Assembly (NCBI RefSeq): GCF_001938565.1
Contig: NZ_MSYM01000006.1
Coordinates: forward strand, 31,682 to 95,681
Length of the DNA stretch: 64,000 bases
Direction of reading: 5' to 3'
Source of the DNA: Rhodoferax antarcticus ANT.BR
Lineage (GTDB): Bacteria; Pseudomonadota; Gammaproteobacteria; Burkholderiales; Burkholderiaceae_C
The position numbers were made by a program, and so were the translations under genes. Positions 46,670 to 56,254 of the stretch are shown piece after piece. How positions within the stretch are numbered: position 1 is the first letter of the stretch; every line of letters begins with the position of its first letter. The notes beneath the pieces were generated by a model. It did no database searches. It was not told the origin of the DNA and saw nothing but the letters and a program-made list of their open reading frames with translations.

Positions 46670-47620
46670 TTATTGCGGATCTTCCATCGCTTTGCGATGG
46701 CGCTCGACAAATTCCTTGTAGGTATCCACGCCGCGAATCTGCAAAATGGTGTTGCGCACCGCCGCCTCCACCAACACGGCAATATTGCGTCCCGCCACCA
46801 CCTGAATCACCACCTTGCGCACTGGCACGTCGAGCACATCCTGGGTTAGTGGCTCAAAGGGGATGCGTTCGTAGTCGCGCTCCAGGGTTTCCCGGCGCAC
46901 CAGGTGCACGATTAACTGCAGACGTTTTTTGCGCCGCACGGCGGTCTCGCCAAAAATGCCGCGAATATCGAGCAAGCCGATGCCGCGCACCTCCAGCAAA
47001 TTCAGCAGCAATTCGGGGCAGCGCCCTTCAATGGTGTCCTGATTGATGCGAAACAGGTCAACCGCATCGTCAGCCACCAGACCATTGCCGCGTGAGATGA
47101 GTTCCAGACCCAGCTCGCTTTTGCCCAGGCCGGATTCACCGGTGATCATCACCCCCAGGCCCAAAATGTCCATGAACACGCCGTGCATGGTGCAGCGGTC
47201 GGCAAAATGCTTCGACAAATAGGCGCGAAGCACATCAATCACAAAGGCAGATGAGTCGGCAGTGGCAAACATCGGGATCTGGGCACGCTCGCACATGGAC
47301 AGCAGGGCATCAGGCGCCGTCTGCCCGTCGGCCAGCACCAGAACCGGCGGCTCCAGCGTGACGATGCGAGCAATGCGCCGTGTGCCGTCCTCAGGCGTAG
47401 CGTCGGTCAGGTACGCCACTTCGCGCTCGCCCAGAATCTGCACCCGGTACGGATGAATGTAGTTGAGATAGCCGACCAAATCAGCACCAGAGCGCGCAGC
47501 GCGCACTGCCAATTCGTCAAAGCGTCGCTCGGAGGCGCCCAGACCAGCCACCCACTCCCAACGTAAATTGCCCCGAAACGCCTCAAAGAGAACGTCGGCG
47601 CTGATGACAGTGGGCTTCAA
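46670..47620 (-). CDS. hprK: HPr kinase/phosphorylase
   Basis: A 316-residue bifunctional enzyme that phosphorylates and dephosphorylates the serine of HPr. The P-loop [15 protein letters not shown] and the HprK signature [37 protein letters not shown] are present. It follows ptsN by 9 nt; no HPr or EI gene is in the window, so its partner lies elsewhere. Confidence 0.94.
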   Translation of the reverse strand: MKPTVISADVLFEAFRGNLRWEWVAGLGASERRFDELAVRAARSGADLVGYLNYIHPYRVQILGEREVAYLTDATPEDGTRRIARIVTLEPPVLVLADGQTAPDALLSMCERAQIPMFATADSSAFVIDVLRAYLSKHFADRCTMHGVFMDILGLGVMITGESGLGKSELGLELISRGNGLVADDAVDLFRINQDTIEGRCPELLLNLLEVRGIGLLDIRGIFGETAVRRKKRLQLIVHLVRRETLERDYERIPFEPLTQDVLDVPVRKVVIQVVAGRNIAVLVEAAVRNTILQIRGVDTYKEFVERHRKAMEDPQ

Positions 47621-47629
47621 GACGCGGGC

Positions 47630-48097
47630 CTAATTTGGCTGCACCGACTGCCAGCTGGTGATCAGCCCATGCAGGTCGGCCACCGTGGGGCTGTCCATGA
47701 GCTTGTCCCGCAAAGGCGCGTCGCTGAGCATTTCAGCAATCTCGGAAAGAATTTCAAGGTGTTTTTGCGTGGCAGCTTCCGGCACCAGCAGGAAAATCAA
47801 CAAACCCACGGCCTGTTCATCAGGCGCCTCGAAGCCGATAGGGTGCGCCAGCTGAAATACTGCTGCCATCGGCGACTTCAGGCCCTTGATGCGTCCGTGC
47901 GGAATGGCCACCCCGTGGCCCAGGCCGGTCGAACCCAGGCGCTCACGGGAAAACAGGCTATCGGTCACCAGCGCACGACTCAAACCATGTAGATTTTCAA
48001 ACAACAGGCCCGCTTCTTCAAAGGCCCTTTTCTTGCTGGAAAGGTCCACTTGGACGAGCACATGGTTGGCAGTAAGGATAGATGCAAGTCGGTTCAT
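47630..48097 (-). CDS. ptsN: PTS IIA-like nitrogen regulatory protein (EIIA-Ntr)
   Basis: A 155-residue phosphocarrier of the nitrogen PTS. The phosphorylated histidine is His67 in GHGVAIPHGRIKGL. It does not transport sugar; it regulates potassium transport and sigma-54-linked processes in other bacteria. It lies between hpf (83 nt upstream) and hprK. A terminator separates it from hpf, so it may be expressed partly on its own. Confidence 0.94.
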   Translation of the reverse strand: MNRLASILTANHVLVQVDLSSKKRAFEEAGLLFENLHGLSRALVTDSLFSRERLGSTGLGHGVAIPHGRIKGLKSPMAAVFQLAHPIGFEAPDEQAVGLLIFLLVPEAATQKHLEILSEIAEMLSDAPLRDKLMDSPTVADLHGLITSWQSVQPN

Positions 48098-48134
48098 GAT
48101 GGACCCAAATTATGCGTCCTGAAAAGTTGGACGC

Positions 48135-48166
48135 AAAAAAAAGCCGCACGCACCAGCGGGCGGCTT
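48135..48166 (-). terminator. Rho-independent terminator after hpf
   Basis: On the minus strand AAGCCGC and GCGGCTT form a stem around a 12-nt loop and are followed by eight T residues. It lies 14 nt after the hpf stop and before ptsN, so much of hpf transcription probably ends here. Confidence 0.8.
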
Positions 48167-48179
48167 GGCAGAGTTTAGA

Positions 48180-48509
48180 TTACATCAGGCACTTGGCAGC
48201 ATTGCGATGGTGCGATTGCAGGCGATCCTTGTGGCGAACCACCTGGCGGTCCATCTTATCCACCAACTCATCAACTGCAGCATACAGATCCGAGTGGGCA
48301 CTTTCTGCAAACAATTCAATGCCTTTGATATGAATATTGCATTCAGCTTTCTGGCGACGCTCCTTTTCTTTCTGGTTTTCGAGGGTGAGCAGAACTTTGA
48401 CATCCACAACCTGGTCGAAATGGCGTTTGATACGGTCAAGTTTGTTGGTGACATAAGACCGCAACGCCGGTGTGACTTCCAGGTGGTGACCACTGATTGT
48501 CAAATTCAT
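48180..48509 (-). CDS. hpf: Ribosome hibernation promoting factor (short HPF type)
   Basis: A 109-residue protein that binds the 30S decoding region and promotes ribosome dimerisation in stationary phase. The N-terminus [20 protein letters not shown] and segments [20 protein letters not shown] and [20 protein letters not shown] are typical. Lacks the C-terminal dimerisation domain of long HPF. AGGAGG lies 7-12 nt before its start. In many proteobacteria it follows rpoN; here rpoN is 31 kb away. Confidence 0.93.
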   Translation of the reverse strand: MNLTISGHHLEVTPALRSYVTNKLDRIKRHFDQVVDVKVLLTLENQKEKERRQKAECNIHIKGIELFAESAHSDLYAAVDELVDKMDRQVVRHKDRLQSHHRNAAKCLM

Positions 48510-48840
48510 AAAGAGCCTCCTACAGCTTGGGTTGAAAGAGTTACCTACGACATGTCGGCAACCGGAAGATTGAATGGAAGGGTTGATCAGACTATGCCTG
48601 CGAGCTCAGCCGATTGCAAGTTTTTCAATGCTGCACTGCAGCAGTATCCGGACTTAAGCCTTGAAAACTTGTCCGAAACCACCCTGCGGTGCCATAATCC
48701 GGCAGTTTTAAACAACAGGATTTTCCACCTTGGAACCCTACCCTAGTCGGTAGCTTTCGACCCCAAAACAAGCATCTGGGGTTGGAAGCTAACCTCCCCA
48801 CCCCTGTCTTTGATGCCTTGTTTATTTTGGGAGTGAGCTT
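48510..48840. other. 331-nt divergent region between hpf and corA
   Basis: No gene is recognised. It must hold promoters for both hpf and corA. The corA-proximal part contains a large hairpin (listed separately). I looked for a -24/-12 sigma-54 site upstream of hpf and found only a partial TGGCAC without a matching -12 element. Confidence 0.5.
48749..48794 (+). promoter_or_regulatory. Large leader hairpin upstream of corA
   Basis: GGTAGCTTTCGACCCC pairs imperfectly with GGGGTTGGAAGCTAACC around a 13-nt loop, ending 46 nt before the corA ATG. Such a stem in a magnesium transporter leader could be a regulatory element or attenuator, but no known riboswitch class is recognised. Confidence 0.45.
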
Positions 48841-49827
48841 ATGCTCAACATCTTCACGCTGGCCAACGGCCGCCTGTTCCAGGAAGAAATTGAATCACTG
48901 GAAGAGCTTTCGCAATTTCAGCCCATCTGGGTTGACCTCGAATCCCCGACGCCGGAAGAGAAACGCTGGATCAAACAGTACTTTGGCCTGTCCATTCCAG
49001 AAGACGCAATGGACGAGGACATCGAAGAGTCAGCACGCTTTTACAAGGAAGATAACGGCGAGTTGCATATCCGAAGCGACTTTTTGGTCGCAGATGTTGA
49101 GGACCCACACGCCGTACGCGTGGCCTTTATCCTCAACATGGAAAATGATGCGCTGAAAAGTCGGGGTGTCCTTTTTTCCATCCACGACGAAGACGTGCCG
49201 GTGTTCCGACTGTTGCGCATGCGCGCCCGGCGTGCCCCGGGGCTGATTGACGATGCCAAGGATGTGCTGCTCAAGCTGTTTGACGCCGATGCCGAATACT
49301 CCGCCGACACGCTGGAAGAAATTTACGACGAGCTGGAAAAAGTCAGCCAGAAGGTGTTGTCAGGCGACCTGACCGATGCGTTGGCCGGAGAAGTGCTGGG
49401 GGCCATCGCCCGCCACGAAGACATGAGCGGCCGTATTCGCCGCAATGTTATGGACACCCGCCGCGCGCTCAGCTTCATGGTGCGCAGCAAAATGCTCAGC
49501 GGCGAGCAGTTCGAGGAGGCGCGGCAGATTTTGCGGGACATGGAATCGCTGGACTCCCACACCGCGTTTCTTTTCGACAAGATCAACTTTTTGATGGACG
49601 CTACGGTGGGTTTCATCAACATCAATCAGAACAAAATCATCAAGATGTTCTCGGTGGCCAGCGTGGCGCTGTTGCCACCCACCTTGATCGCCAGCGTGTA
49701 TGGCATGAACTTCAGGTTCATGCCCGAGCTGAATTGGGCGCTGGGCTACCCGTATGCACTGGCGCTGATGGTGACCAGTGCCTTGGGGCCGATGTGGTAC
49801 TTCAGAAGGCGTGGCTGGCTCAAGTAA
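48841..49827 (+). CDS. corA: Magnesium/cobalt transporter CorA
   Basis: A 328-residue channel protein with a large cytoplasmic N-terminal funnel and two C-terminal helices. The signature YGMNF is present (SVYGMNFRFMPELNWALGYP), and helix 1 is IKMFSVASVALLPPTLIASV. A GGGAGTGAG ribosome site precedes the ATG. Ends convergent with mtnN, with a palindromic element between. Confidence 0.94.
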   Translation: MLNIFTLANGRLFQEEIESLEELSQFQPIWVDLESPTPEEKRWIKQYFGLSIPEDAMDEDIEESARFYKEDNGELHIRSDFLVADVEDPHAVRVAFILNMENDALKSRGVLFSIHDEDVPVFRLLRMRARRAPGLIDDAKDVLLKLFDADAEYSADTLEEIYDELEKVSQKVLSGDLTDALAGEVLGAIARHEDMSGRIRRNVMDTRRALSFMVRSKMLSGEQFEEARQILRDMESLDSHTAFLFDKINFLMDATVGFININQNKIIKMFSVASVALLPPTLIASVYGMNFRFMPELNWALGYPYALALMVTSALGPMWYFRRRGWLK

Positions 49828-49828
49828 C

Positions 49829-49890
49829 AAATAGGCCTCTAGCCCTTATGACATAAGCGCTAGCAGCTATTGTTTTGGTAGTATTTTCAT
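49829..49890 (-). repeat. Palindromic element, copy 13 (between corA and mtnN)
   Basis: Reads aaataggcctctagccctta, then tgacataagcgctagcagct, then attgttttggtagtattttc. TAGCCCTTAT and ATAAGCGCTA form a 10-bp stem with one mismatch around 3 nt. It fills the space between convergent genes and supplies the mtnN stop codon. Confidence 0.88.
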
Positions 49891-50628
49891 GAACTGCGAA
49901 ACAATCGCCAAGGCGTAAGGGCTGGCAACCTGTTGCACAAACGCGGAGAAATCCATGTGCGCTTGCGCGTCAGCACGGTCTGAAATGGTGCGCACCGCTG
50001 CAAATGGGACGCCATAGTCAAAACAGACTTGCGCCACAGCCGCCCCTTCCATTTCCACCGCCAGCGGCAGATGGCCCGCTGTGTGCAAATCGGCGCGCAT
50101 GCAGGCCACGTCGTTGGGGTCGCAGACAAATTGGTCGCCGCTGGCAATCAGACCACGGTGCACGCTCGGCGCCTCCAGCAGATTAGTACGATGAAAATGG
50201 TCACCAACCCCGGCCAGGCCTGTGTTGACAGCTTCAAATAAAATAGCAGACAAGACGGCGTCGCAGTCCAGCGTGGCGCGCCCGTACAGCGGAATCTCGT
50301 AACGCGGAAACAGCGGGCCGGAGTCCATATCGTGCTGAATGAAGGCGTCTGCCACCACCACGTCGCCTACCTTGACACCATCGCCGATGCCACCGGCCAC
50401 CCCGGTAAACAGCACCCGCTCTGCACCAAAGGCCTCTATCAGCGTGGCCGTGGTGCTGGCTGCGGCCACTTTGCCCACCTTGGACAACACCAGCACCACG
50501 TCGTGGCCGGACCACTGGCCACACCAGAAAGTGCGCCCGGCACGCATGCGTTTAGTGGGCTGTTGCAGTTGATCCAAAAGTCCTTTTTGTTCATCCAGCA
50601 GGGCACTGACGATGGCAAGTGTTGTCAA
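49867..50628 (-). CDS. mtnN: 5'-methylthioadenosine/S-adenosylhomocysteine nucleosidase
   Basis: A 253-residue nucleosidase that releases adenine from MTA and SAH in the methionine salvage and methylation cycles. Catalytic segments are LAVEMEGAAVAQVCFDYGVP and RTISDRADAQAHMDF (Glu and Asp). FTGVAGGIGDGVKVGDVVVA matches the family. It is about 20 residues longer than E. coli MtnN, in a variable region around residues 133-155. Its last codons and stop come from a palindromic element. Confidence 0.88.
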   Translation of the reverse strand: MTTLAIVSALLDEQKGLLDQLQQPTKRMRAGRTFWCGQWSGHDVVLVLSKVGKVAAASTTATLIEAFGAERVLFTGVAGGIGDGVKVGDVVVADAFIQHDMDSGPLFPRYEIPLYGRATLDCDAVLSAILFEAVNTGLAGVGDHFHRTNLLEAPSVHRGLIASGDQFVCDPNDVACMRADLHTAGHLPLAVEMEGAAVAQVCFDYGVPFAAVRTISDRADAQAHMDFSAFVQQVASPYALAIVSQFMKILPKQ

Positions 50629-50641
50629 CGGAAATCCTTGA

Positions 50642-52312
50642 TTAGCCGCGCAATTCGCGCCGAAGGATTTTACCCACCGGGGTTTTCGGCAACTCGGTAC
50701 GAAATTCCACCGTCTTCGGGTGTTTGTAGCCTGTCATGTATTCTTTGCAGTAAGCGCGCACCTGCGCCTCGGTGAGATTCGGGTCTTTTTTGACGATGAC
50801 CAGCTTGACCGCTTCGCCCGATTTGTCGTCAGGCACGCCCACGCAGGCGCATTCCATCACCCCCGGCATGTGCGACACCACATCTTCGACCTCGTTGGGA
50901 TACACATTGAAGCCGCTCACCAGAATCATGTCCTTCTTGCGATCGATGATTTTGAAGAAGCCGCGTGCATCCATCACGCCGATGTCACCGGATTTAAAGT
51001 AGCCGTCGGGCGTCATCACCTTGGCCGTCTCGTCTGGCCGTTGCCAGTAGCCAGCCATCACCTGCGGGCCCTTGATGGCGATTTCGCCCGGCTCGCCAGG
51101 TGCCGAGTCGTTGCCCTCGTCATCAATCAATTTGAGCCAGGTGCTGGGCACTGGCACACCAATAGCGCCGGAATACTCGGTCACGTTGACCGGGTTGCAG
51201 GTGGCAATGGGCGAGGTTTCACTTAGCCCGTAGCCCTCACAAATAGCGCAACCGGTTTTCTCGAACCAGAGCTTGGCTACCGCGCTCTGCACGGCGGTAC
51301 CGCCGCCGGCTGACACCATCAGGTTCTTCCAGTCGACTTTACCGAAGTCCGGGTGATTGGCCAAGCCGTTAAACAGGGTATTGACCGCCGGAAACACATG
51401 CACCTTGTGCTTGGCCAACTCGCCCAGCACAGCAGGAAAATCGCGCGGATTAGGGATCAGGATCAGCTTGCCACCCAGGCGCAGCGTCAGCATCATGTTC
51501 ACGGTGAAGGCGAAGATGTGGTACAGCGGCAGGGCGCAGACTGAATTGATCTGCTCACCCTTGGGTATTTTGACCAGCGCGGGTTGGAAGCAGGCATCTG
51601 CCTGCAGCACATTGGCCACTAGGTTGCGGTGCAGCAGCACCGCCCCTTTGGAGACACCGGTGGTGCCGCCGGTGTACTGCAGCGCGGCAACATCGTCGGG
51701 CTTGATAGTGACTTTTTTCAGGCTGCCGCTGCTGGCCTGGGCCATGGCGGCGTTGAAACGAACTGCCTCGGGCAAATTGAAGTCCGGCACCATTTTCTTG
51801 ACGTTGCGCACCACATAGTTCACCAGCGAACCTTTAAGTAGGCCAAGCTGGTCGCCCATGGCGCACAGCACCACGTGTTTGACCGGGGTCGCGGCCACAC
51901 ATTTTTCCAGCGTGGCGGCAAAGTTCTCCAGAATGACAATGGCTTTGGCGCCGGAGTCCTTGAGCTGGTGCTCCAACTCACGCGGGGTGTACAGCGGGTT
52001 GATGTTGACCAGCGTGAACCCGGCACGCAGGATGGCCGCCACCGCAATCGGGTACTGCAATACGTTGGGCATCATCACCGCCACCCGGTCGCCACGTGCC
52101 AGCCCCAAGCCTTGCAGATAGGCGCCAAAGGTCTGGCTCATTTCATCCACTTGGGCGTAGGTCAACTCCCTACCCATGAAGCTGTAAGCGCTCAGACTCG
52201 CATTTTTCTTAAAACTCTCCTCCATCAGCTCGACCAAGGACGCGTAGCGGCTTTCGTCAATATCTGCGGGAACACCTTCTGGATAGGTCGACAGCCAGAT
52301 GCGATCAGTCAT
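50642..52312 (-). CDS. fadD: Long-chain-fatty-acid-CoA ligase
   Basis: A 556-residue acyl-CoA synthetase that activates fatty acids for beta-oxidation. ATP/AMP motifs are ALQYTGGTTGVSKGAVLLHR, EGYGLSETSPIATCNP and GYFKSGDIGVMDARGFFKI; the C-terminal Lys is in TPVGKILRREL. MTDRIWLSTYPEGVPADID fixes the ATG at 52312. The length and end sequence match FadD of gamma- and betaproteobacteria. It lies 13 nt upstream of mtnN on the same strand. Confidence 0.93.
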   Translation of the reverse strand: MTDRIWLSTYPEGVPADIDESRYASLVELMEESFKKNASLSAYSFMGRELTYAQVDEMSQTFGAYLQGLGLARGDRVAVMMPNVLQYPIAVAAILRAGFTLVNINPLYTPRELEHQLKDSGAKAIVILENFAATLEKCVAATPVKHVVLCAMGDQLGLLKGSLVNYVVRNVKKMVPDFNLPEAVRFNAAMAQASSGSLKKVTIKPDDVAALQYTGGTTGVSKGAVLLHRNLVANVLQADACFQPALVKIPKGEQINSVCALPLYHIFAFTVNMMLTLRLGGKLILIPNPRDFPAVLGELAKHKVHVFPAVNTLFNGLANHPDFGKVDWKNLMVSAGGGTAVQSAVAKLWFEKTGCAICEGYGLSETSPIATCNPVNVTEYSGAIGVPVPSTWLKLIDDEGNDSAPGEPGEIAIKGPQVMAGYWQRPDETAKVMTPDGYFKSGDIGVMDARGFFKIIDRKKDMILVSGFNVYPNEVEDVVSHMPGVMECACVGVPDDKSGEAVKLVIVKKDPNLTEAQVRAYCKEYMTGYKHPKTVEFRTELPKTPVGKILRRELRG

Positions 52313-52377
52313 GATGAAGTCTCCGAGTTTTAACAAGACTATGATTTTGACTGCCTCCAAGGCGCACGATGCCTGTG

Positions 52378-52437
52378 TTTTCCCTAATTAGGGAAAAGCC
52401 CCCAAACCTAAACTGCAGGGCAGGCCGATGTGGGGGC
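52378..52437 (-). terminator. Terminator-like hairpins after pntB
   Basis: On the minus strand GCCCCC and GGGGGC enclose 28 nt and are followed by TTTTCCCTAATTAGGGAAAA, itself a perfect 20-nt palindrome. They lie between the pntB stop and fadD and probably end pntAB transcription. Confidence 0.6.
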
Positions 52438-52487
52438 TTGAGGTTGCACCAAAAGTCCGACATGCGGGATGGCGCAGCGGCGTTGGG

Positions 52488-53906
52488 TCAGGCTCGGAGC
52501 GCAGTTAGCACCTCGTCGAGCATTTTTTTCGCATCGCCAAACAACATACGGTTGTTTTCTTTGTAAAACAACGGGTTGTCTACGCCCGCGTAGCCCGAAG
52601 CCATGCTGCGCTTCATGACGATGGAGGTCTTGGCCTTCCAGACCTCAAGCACCGGCATACCGGCAATCGGGCTGGTGGGGTCGTCCTGCGCGCTGGGGTT
52701 AACGATGTCATTGGCGCCGATGATCATGGTGACATCGGTGGCCGGGAAGTCGTCGTTGAGCTCATCCATCTCAAACACGATGTCGTAAGGCACCTTGGCC
52801 TCAGCCAGCAGCACATTCATGTGGCCTGGCATGCGACCCGCCACAGGGTGAATGCCAAAGCGCACGTTGACACCCTTTGAACGCAGAAGCTTGGTGATCT
52901 CGAACACCGTGTGCTGGGCCTGCGCCACCGCCATGCCGTAGCCCGGCACAATGATCACCGACTTGGCGTCACGCAGCAACTCGGCCGTTTCCAGCGCCGT
53001 CACCGGTGTGACTTCACCTGCAGGCTGCGCTGCACCACCCGCCGCCGCTTTGGGTGTACTGGTGGTACCAAAACCGCCAGCAATCACGCTGATAAAGCTG
53101 CGGTTCATGGCGTTACACATGATGTAAGACAAGATGGCGCCACTGGAACCCACCAGCGCACCAACCACAATCAACAAGTCGTTGGACAGCATAAAACCGG
53201 TGGCCGCTGCGGCCCAGCCAGAGTAGCTGTTGAGCATGGACACCACCACTGGCATGTCGGCGCCGCCAATCGCCATGACCATGTGAACGCCAAACAGCAG
53301 CGCGACGATGGTCATCACGATCACTGGCAACATGCCAGACTGAACATCGTGCGCCTGCATGAACGCGCCACCAAAATAAATCACGACCAGCAAACCCGCC
53401 AGATTGAGCCAGTGCCGCCCCGGCAGCAAGACCGGGTTGCCGCTGATGCGCCCGGACAACTTGCCAAACGCAATCACCGAGCCAGCAAAGGTAACCGCAC
53501 CGATGAAGATGCCAATGTAGATTTCCAACTCGTGGATGGATTTGGCAGCGCCTTCAAACCCAGCACTGGCCGTCGGATCAACAAAGGTGGCAAAACCCAC
53601 CAGCATCGCCGCCAGACCCACCATGCTGTGCATCAGCGCCACCAGCTCAGGCATTTGCGTCATTTGCACCGTGCGCGCCGCGTACAAACCAATGCCGCCA
53701 CCAATCACCATCGCGCCGACGATCCACGGCAAGCCCGCTCCCGTGACTTGCGGGCCAAACACGGTGGCCAGCACCGCCAGCGTCATGCCGACCATGCCGT
53801 AGAGGTTGCCGCGCAGTGCAGTGGTCTGATTGGACAGACCGCCCAGGCTCAGAATAAAAAGAATGGTTGCGCCAATGTACGCAACCGTAACCAAACTGGA
53901 AGACAT
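52488..53906 (-). CDS. pntB: NAD(P) transhydrogenase subunit beta
   Basis: A 472-residue subunit of the proton-translocating transhydrogenase that makes NADPH from NADH. It has about nine helices ([20 protein letters not shown]) and a C-terminal NADP-binding domain ([57 protein letters not shown]). It follows pntA by 13 nt. Confidence 0.96.
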   Translation of the reverse strand: MSSSLVTVAYIGATILFILSLGGLSNQTTALRGNLYGMVGMTLAVLATVFGPQVTGAGLPWIVGAMVIGGGIGLYAARTVQMTQMPELVALMHSMVGLAAMLVGFATFVDPTASAGFEGAAKSIHELEIYIGIFIGAVTFAGSVIAFGKLSGRISGNPVLLPGRHWLNLAGLLVVIYFGGAFMQAHDVQSGMLPVIVMTIVALLFGVHMVMAIGGADMPVVVSMLNSYSGWAAAATGFMLSNDLLIVVGALVGSSGAILSYIMCNAMNRSFISVIAGGFGTTSTPKAAAGGAAQPAGEVTPVTALETAELLRDAKSVIIVPGYGMAVAQAQHTVFEITKLLRSKGVNVRFGIHPVAGRMPGHMNVLLAEAKVPYDIVFEMDELNDDFPATDVTMIIGANDIVNPSAQDDPTSPIAGMPVLEVWKAKTSIVMKRSMASGYAGVDNPLFYKENNRMLFGDAKKMLDEVLTALRA

Positions 53907-53919
53907 GGGTTGACCCTTC

Positions 53920-55569
53920 TTATTTTCGGAACATGGCCAGCATGCGCTGCGTCACAGCGAAGCCGCCAAACATATTGATCGCCGTCAGCACAATGCCTGC
54001 CGCCGCAACCCAAGTGATCAGGCTGTTGGGCCGGTCCATCGCATTGGCAATAGGCGAAATCTGCACCAGCGCACCAATGGCAATGATGCTGGAAATGGCG
54101 TTGGTCACGCTCATCAGCGGCGTGTGCAGGGCTGGTTTGACGTTCCACACCACCATATAGCCGACAAAACACGCCAGCACAAACACCGTGAAGTGCGACA
54201 TGAACTCTTTGGGTGCATTGGCACCAATCAGCCAGAACAACCCAGCCGCCACACCAAACACAATGGCCAGCTTGCTGCCCGCCATGGGGGCACTGGCTTC
54301 GCCGTGCCCGTGGCCTTTTTTCGCCACAGCAGCTGCAGGTTTAGCTGCAGTCGGTGGCGCAGCAGCCACTTTGGGCGCAGGCGCTGGCCAGGTGATGGTG
54401 CCACCCTTGGTGACCGTCAAGCCACGGATGGCATCGTCTTCCATGTTGACGTCGATGATGCCGTCTTTGGTCTTGCACAACTCCTCAGCCAAGCGAAACA
54501 GGTTGGTGGCATACAACGTGGACGACTGCATGGCCAAACGCGAGACCAGGTCGGTGTAGCCGACGATGGTCACCCCATGCTTTACCACCGACTGACCGGG
54601 CTCGGTCAGCTCGCAGTTGCCGCCCTGCTCGGCAGCCATATCCACAATCACGCTGCCGGGCTTCATGCTCCTGACCATCTCGGCGGTGATCAGCTTGGGC
54701 GCTGGTTTGCCAGGAATCAGCGCGGTGGTGATGATGATGTCGACCTCTTTGGCCTGCTTGGCGTACATGTCACGCTGGGCTTTTTGAAAACCCTCGCTCA
54801 TCACCTTGGCGTAACCGCCGCCGCCGGAGCCTTCTTCCTCGTAATCCACCTTGACAAATTCACCGCCCAGTGACACCACTTGGTCAGCCACTTCAGCGCG
54901 GGTGTCATTAGCGCGCACGATGGCGCCCAGGCTAGCGGCGGTGCCGATGGCAGCCAGACCCGCCACCCCAGCCCCAGCGATGAACACCTTGGCTGGCGGC
55001 ACCTTGCCTGCAGCCGTGATCTGGCCACTGAAAAAGCGGCCAAACGCGTTGGCGGCCTCGACCACGGCACGGTAGCCAGCGACGCCGGCCTGGGAGGTCA
55101 GGGCGTCCATCTTTTGCGCGCGGCTCAGGGTTCGCGGCAGCGCGTCAATGGCCAGCACGGTTGCGTTTTTAGCGGTGAGCAACTGCATCAGTTCAGGGTT
55201 TTGCGCCGGCCAGATAAAACTGATCAGCGTGCCGCCCGCGCGCAGCAGACCCACTTCGCCGACGGTCGGGGCGCGCACCTTGAACACGATGTCAGAGGTG
55301 GCCCACAACTCGGCAGCGTCAGGGATGATGCTGGCCCCAACGGCCTGGTAGTCAGCGTTACTGATATTGGCGGCATCACCGGCACCGCATTCGACGGCCA
55401 CAGAAAAGCCCAGCTTGATGAGCTTGGTCACCACCTCGGGCACGGTCGCGACACGTTTTTCACCCGGAAAAACTTCGCGCGGCACGCCAATGCGCTGCGC
55501 CAACATCACCGGCCCAGACGCACCCGCAGGCTGTCCTGCCGGGTCAGCGGTGGTTATTTCACCTTGCAT
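53920..55569 (-). CDS. pntA: NAD(P) transhydrogenase subunit alpha (fused alpha-1 and alpha-2)
   Basis: A 549-residue subunit with an NAD-binding domain ([40 protein letters not shown]) and, after an Ala/Pro linker, membrane helices ([37 protein letters not shown]) that are a separate gene in some bacteria. The start at 55569 ([13 protein letters not shown]) gives an N-terminal extension of about 27 residues. The leader contains a candidate pseudoknot. Confidence 0.95.
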   Translation of the reverse strand: MQGEITTADPAGQPAGASGPVMLAQRIGVPREVFPGEKRVATVPEVVTKLIKLGFSVAVECGAGDAANISNADYQAVGASIIPDAAELWATSDIVFKVRAPTVGEVGLLRAGGTLISFIWPAQNPELMQLLTAKNATVLAIDALPRTLSRAQKMDALTSQAGVAGYRAVVEAANAFGRFFSGQITAAGKVPPAKVFIAGAGVAGLAAIGTAASLGAIVRANDTRAEVADQVVSLGGEFVKVDYEEEGSGGGGYAKVMSEGFQKAQRDMYAKQAKEVDIIITTALIPGKPAPKLITAEMVRSMKPGSVIVDMAAEQGGNCELTEPGQSVVKHGVTIVGYTDLVSRLAMQSSTLYATNLFRLAEELCKTKDGIIDVNMEDDAIRGLTVTKGGTITWPAPAPKVAAAPPTAAKPAAAVAKKGHGHGEASAPMAGSKLAIVFGVAAGLFWLIGANAPKEFMSHFTVFVLACFVGYMVVWNVKPALHTPLMSVTNAISSIIAIGALVQISPIANAMDRPNSLITWVAAAGIVLTAINMFGGFAVTQRMLAMFRK

Positions 55570-55643
55570 GAAGCGTCTCCTCGAATAATTAAGCAGTAAA
55601 GAGCGCGAACGCCGCTCTGAAACGAACGTGCGACTTTACAACA

Positions 55644-55688
55644 GATTACCGCGTCCCACCTTGGGTAATCCGTACTCGCCAAGGTGGG
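55644..55688. other. Sequence with H-type pseudoknot topology between pntA and nudJ
   Basis: Two perfect complementary pairs interleave: GATTACC (55644-55650) with GGTAATC (55664-55670), and CCCACCTTG (55655-55663) with CAAGGTGGG (55680-55688). The order S1a-S2a-S1b-S2b with spacers of 4, 0 and 9 nt is the layout of a classical H-type pseudoknot. It could fold in the leader of nudJ (plus strand) or pntA (minus strand). A further imperfect hairpin follows at about 55710-55732. Confidence 0.5.
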
Positions 55689-55741
55689 TTCCATACGGCC
55701 GGTTCGACCGCAGCCGCACGGGCTTGCGGGATAATTCGGGC

Positions 55742-56254
55742 ATGACTGAAAGATGGAAACCCAGCGCCACCGTGGCCGCAATCATTGAACACCAGGGCAA
55801 GTTTTTACTGGTGGAAGAACACACCCCGGAAGGTTTGCGGCTAAACAACCCTGCCGGGCATCTGGACGAGGGCGAAAGCCTGCTGCACGGATGCGCCCGA
55901 GAAGCCCTCGAAGAAACCATGCACCTATTCAACCCAGAATATTTGGTGGGTGTGTATATGTCACGCTTTCATCGCCCGGCAATCGCCGATCAGGCGGCGC
56001 AGGACGTGACCTATCTGCGCTTTGCCTTTGGCGGCACGCTGGGCGCCTTGCAACCCGCACGCAGCCTGGACGCTGGCATTGTGCGCACGCTATGGTTGTC
56101 GCCCGATGAGATTCGGGCCAGCGCCGCCCTGCACCGCAGCCCGTTGGTAGGGCGCTGCATGGAAGACTGTTTGCGTGGGCAGCGTTTCCCATTGGCGCTG
56201 CTCCACACCGACCCCAGCGTGACCGGCTTGCCCAGTGGACCTATCGCGCCATGA
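55742..56254 (+). CDS. nudJ: NUDIX hydrolase (NudJ-like phosphatase)
   Basis: A 170-residue NUDIX protein. The box G-x5-E-x7-REALEE is visible, beginning [10 protein letters not shown]. NudJ proteins release phosphate from nucleoside di- and triphosphates and thiamine pyrimidine pyrophosphate. Its position before mnmA, with a 4-nt overlap (ATGA at 56251-56254), matches nudJ-mnmA in E. coli. The ATG at 55742 is used; the longer frame upstream crosses the pseudoknot. Confidence 0.88.
   Translation: MTERWKPSATVAAIIEHQGKFLLVEEHTPEGLRLNNPAGHLDEGESLLHGCAREALEETMHLFNPEYLVGVYMSRFHRPAIADQAAQDVTYLRFAFGGTLGALQPARSLDAGIVRTLWLSPDEIRASAALHRSPLVGRCMEDCLRGQRFPLALLHTDPSVTGLPSGPIAP

Noticed and set aside
48600..48720. 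Sigma-54 promoter upstream of hpf
   Set aside because: A TGGCAC is present on the minus strand, but no GC-containing -12 element follows at the correct spacing.
50195..50260. Element-like left half in mtnN (tgctattttatttgaagctg)
   Set aside because: Only the left part resembles the element; the stem and right part are missing. It remains possible as a remnant but is not supported.
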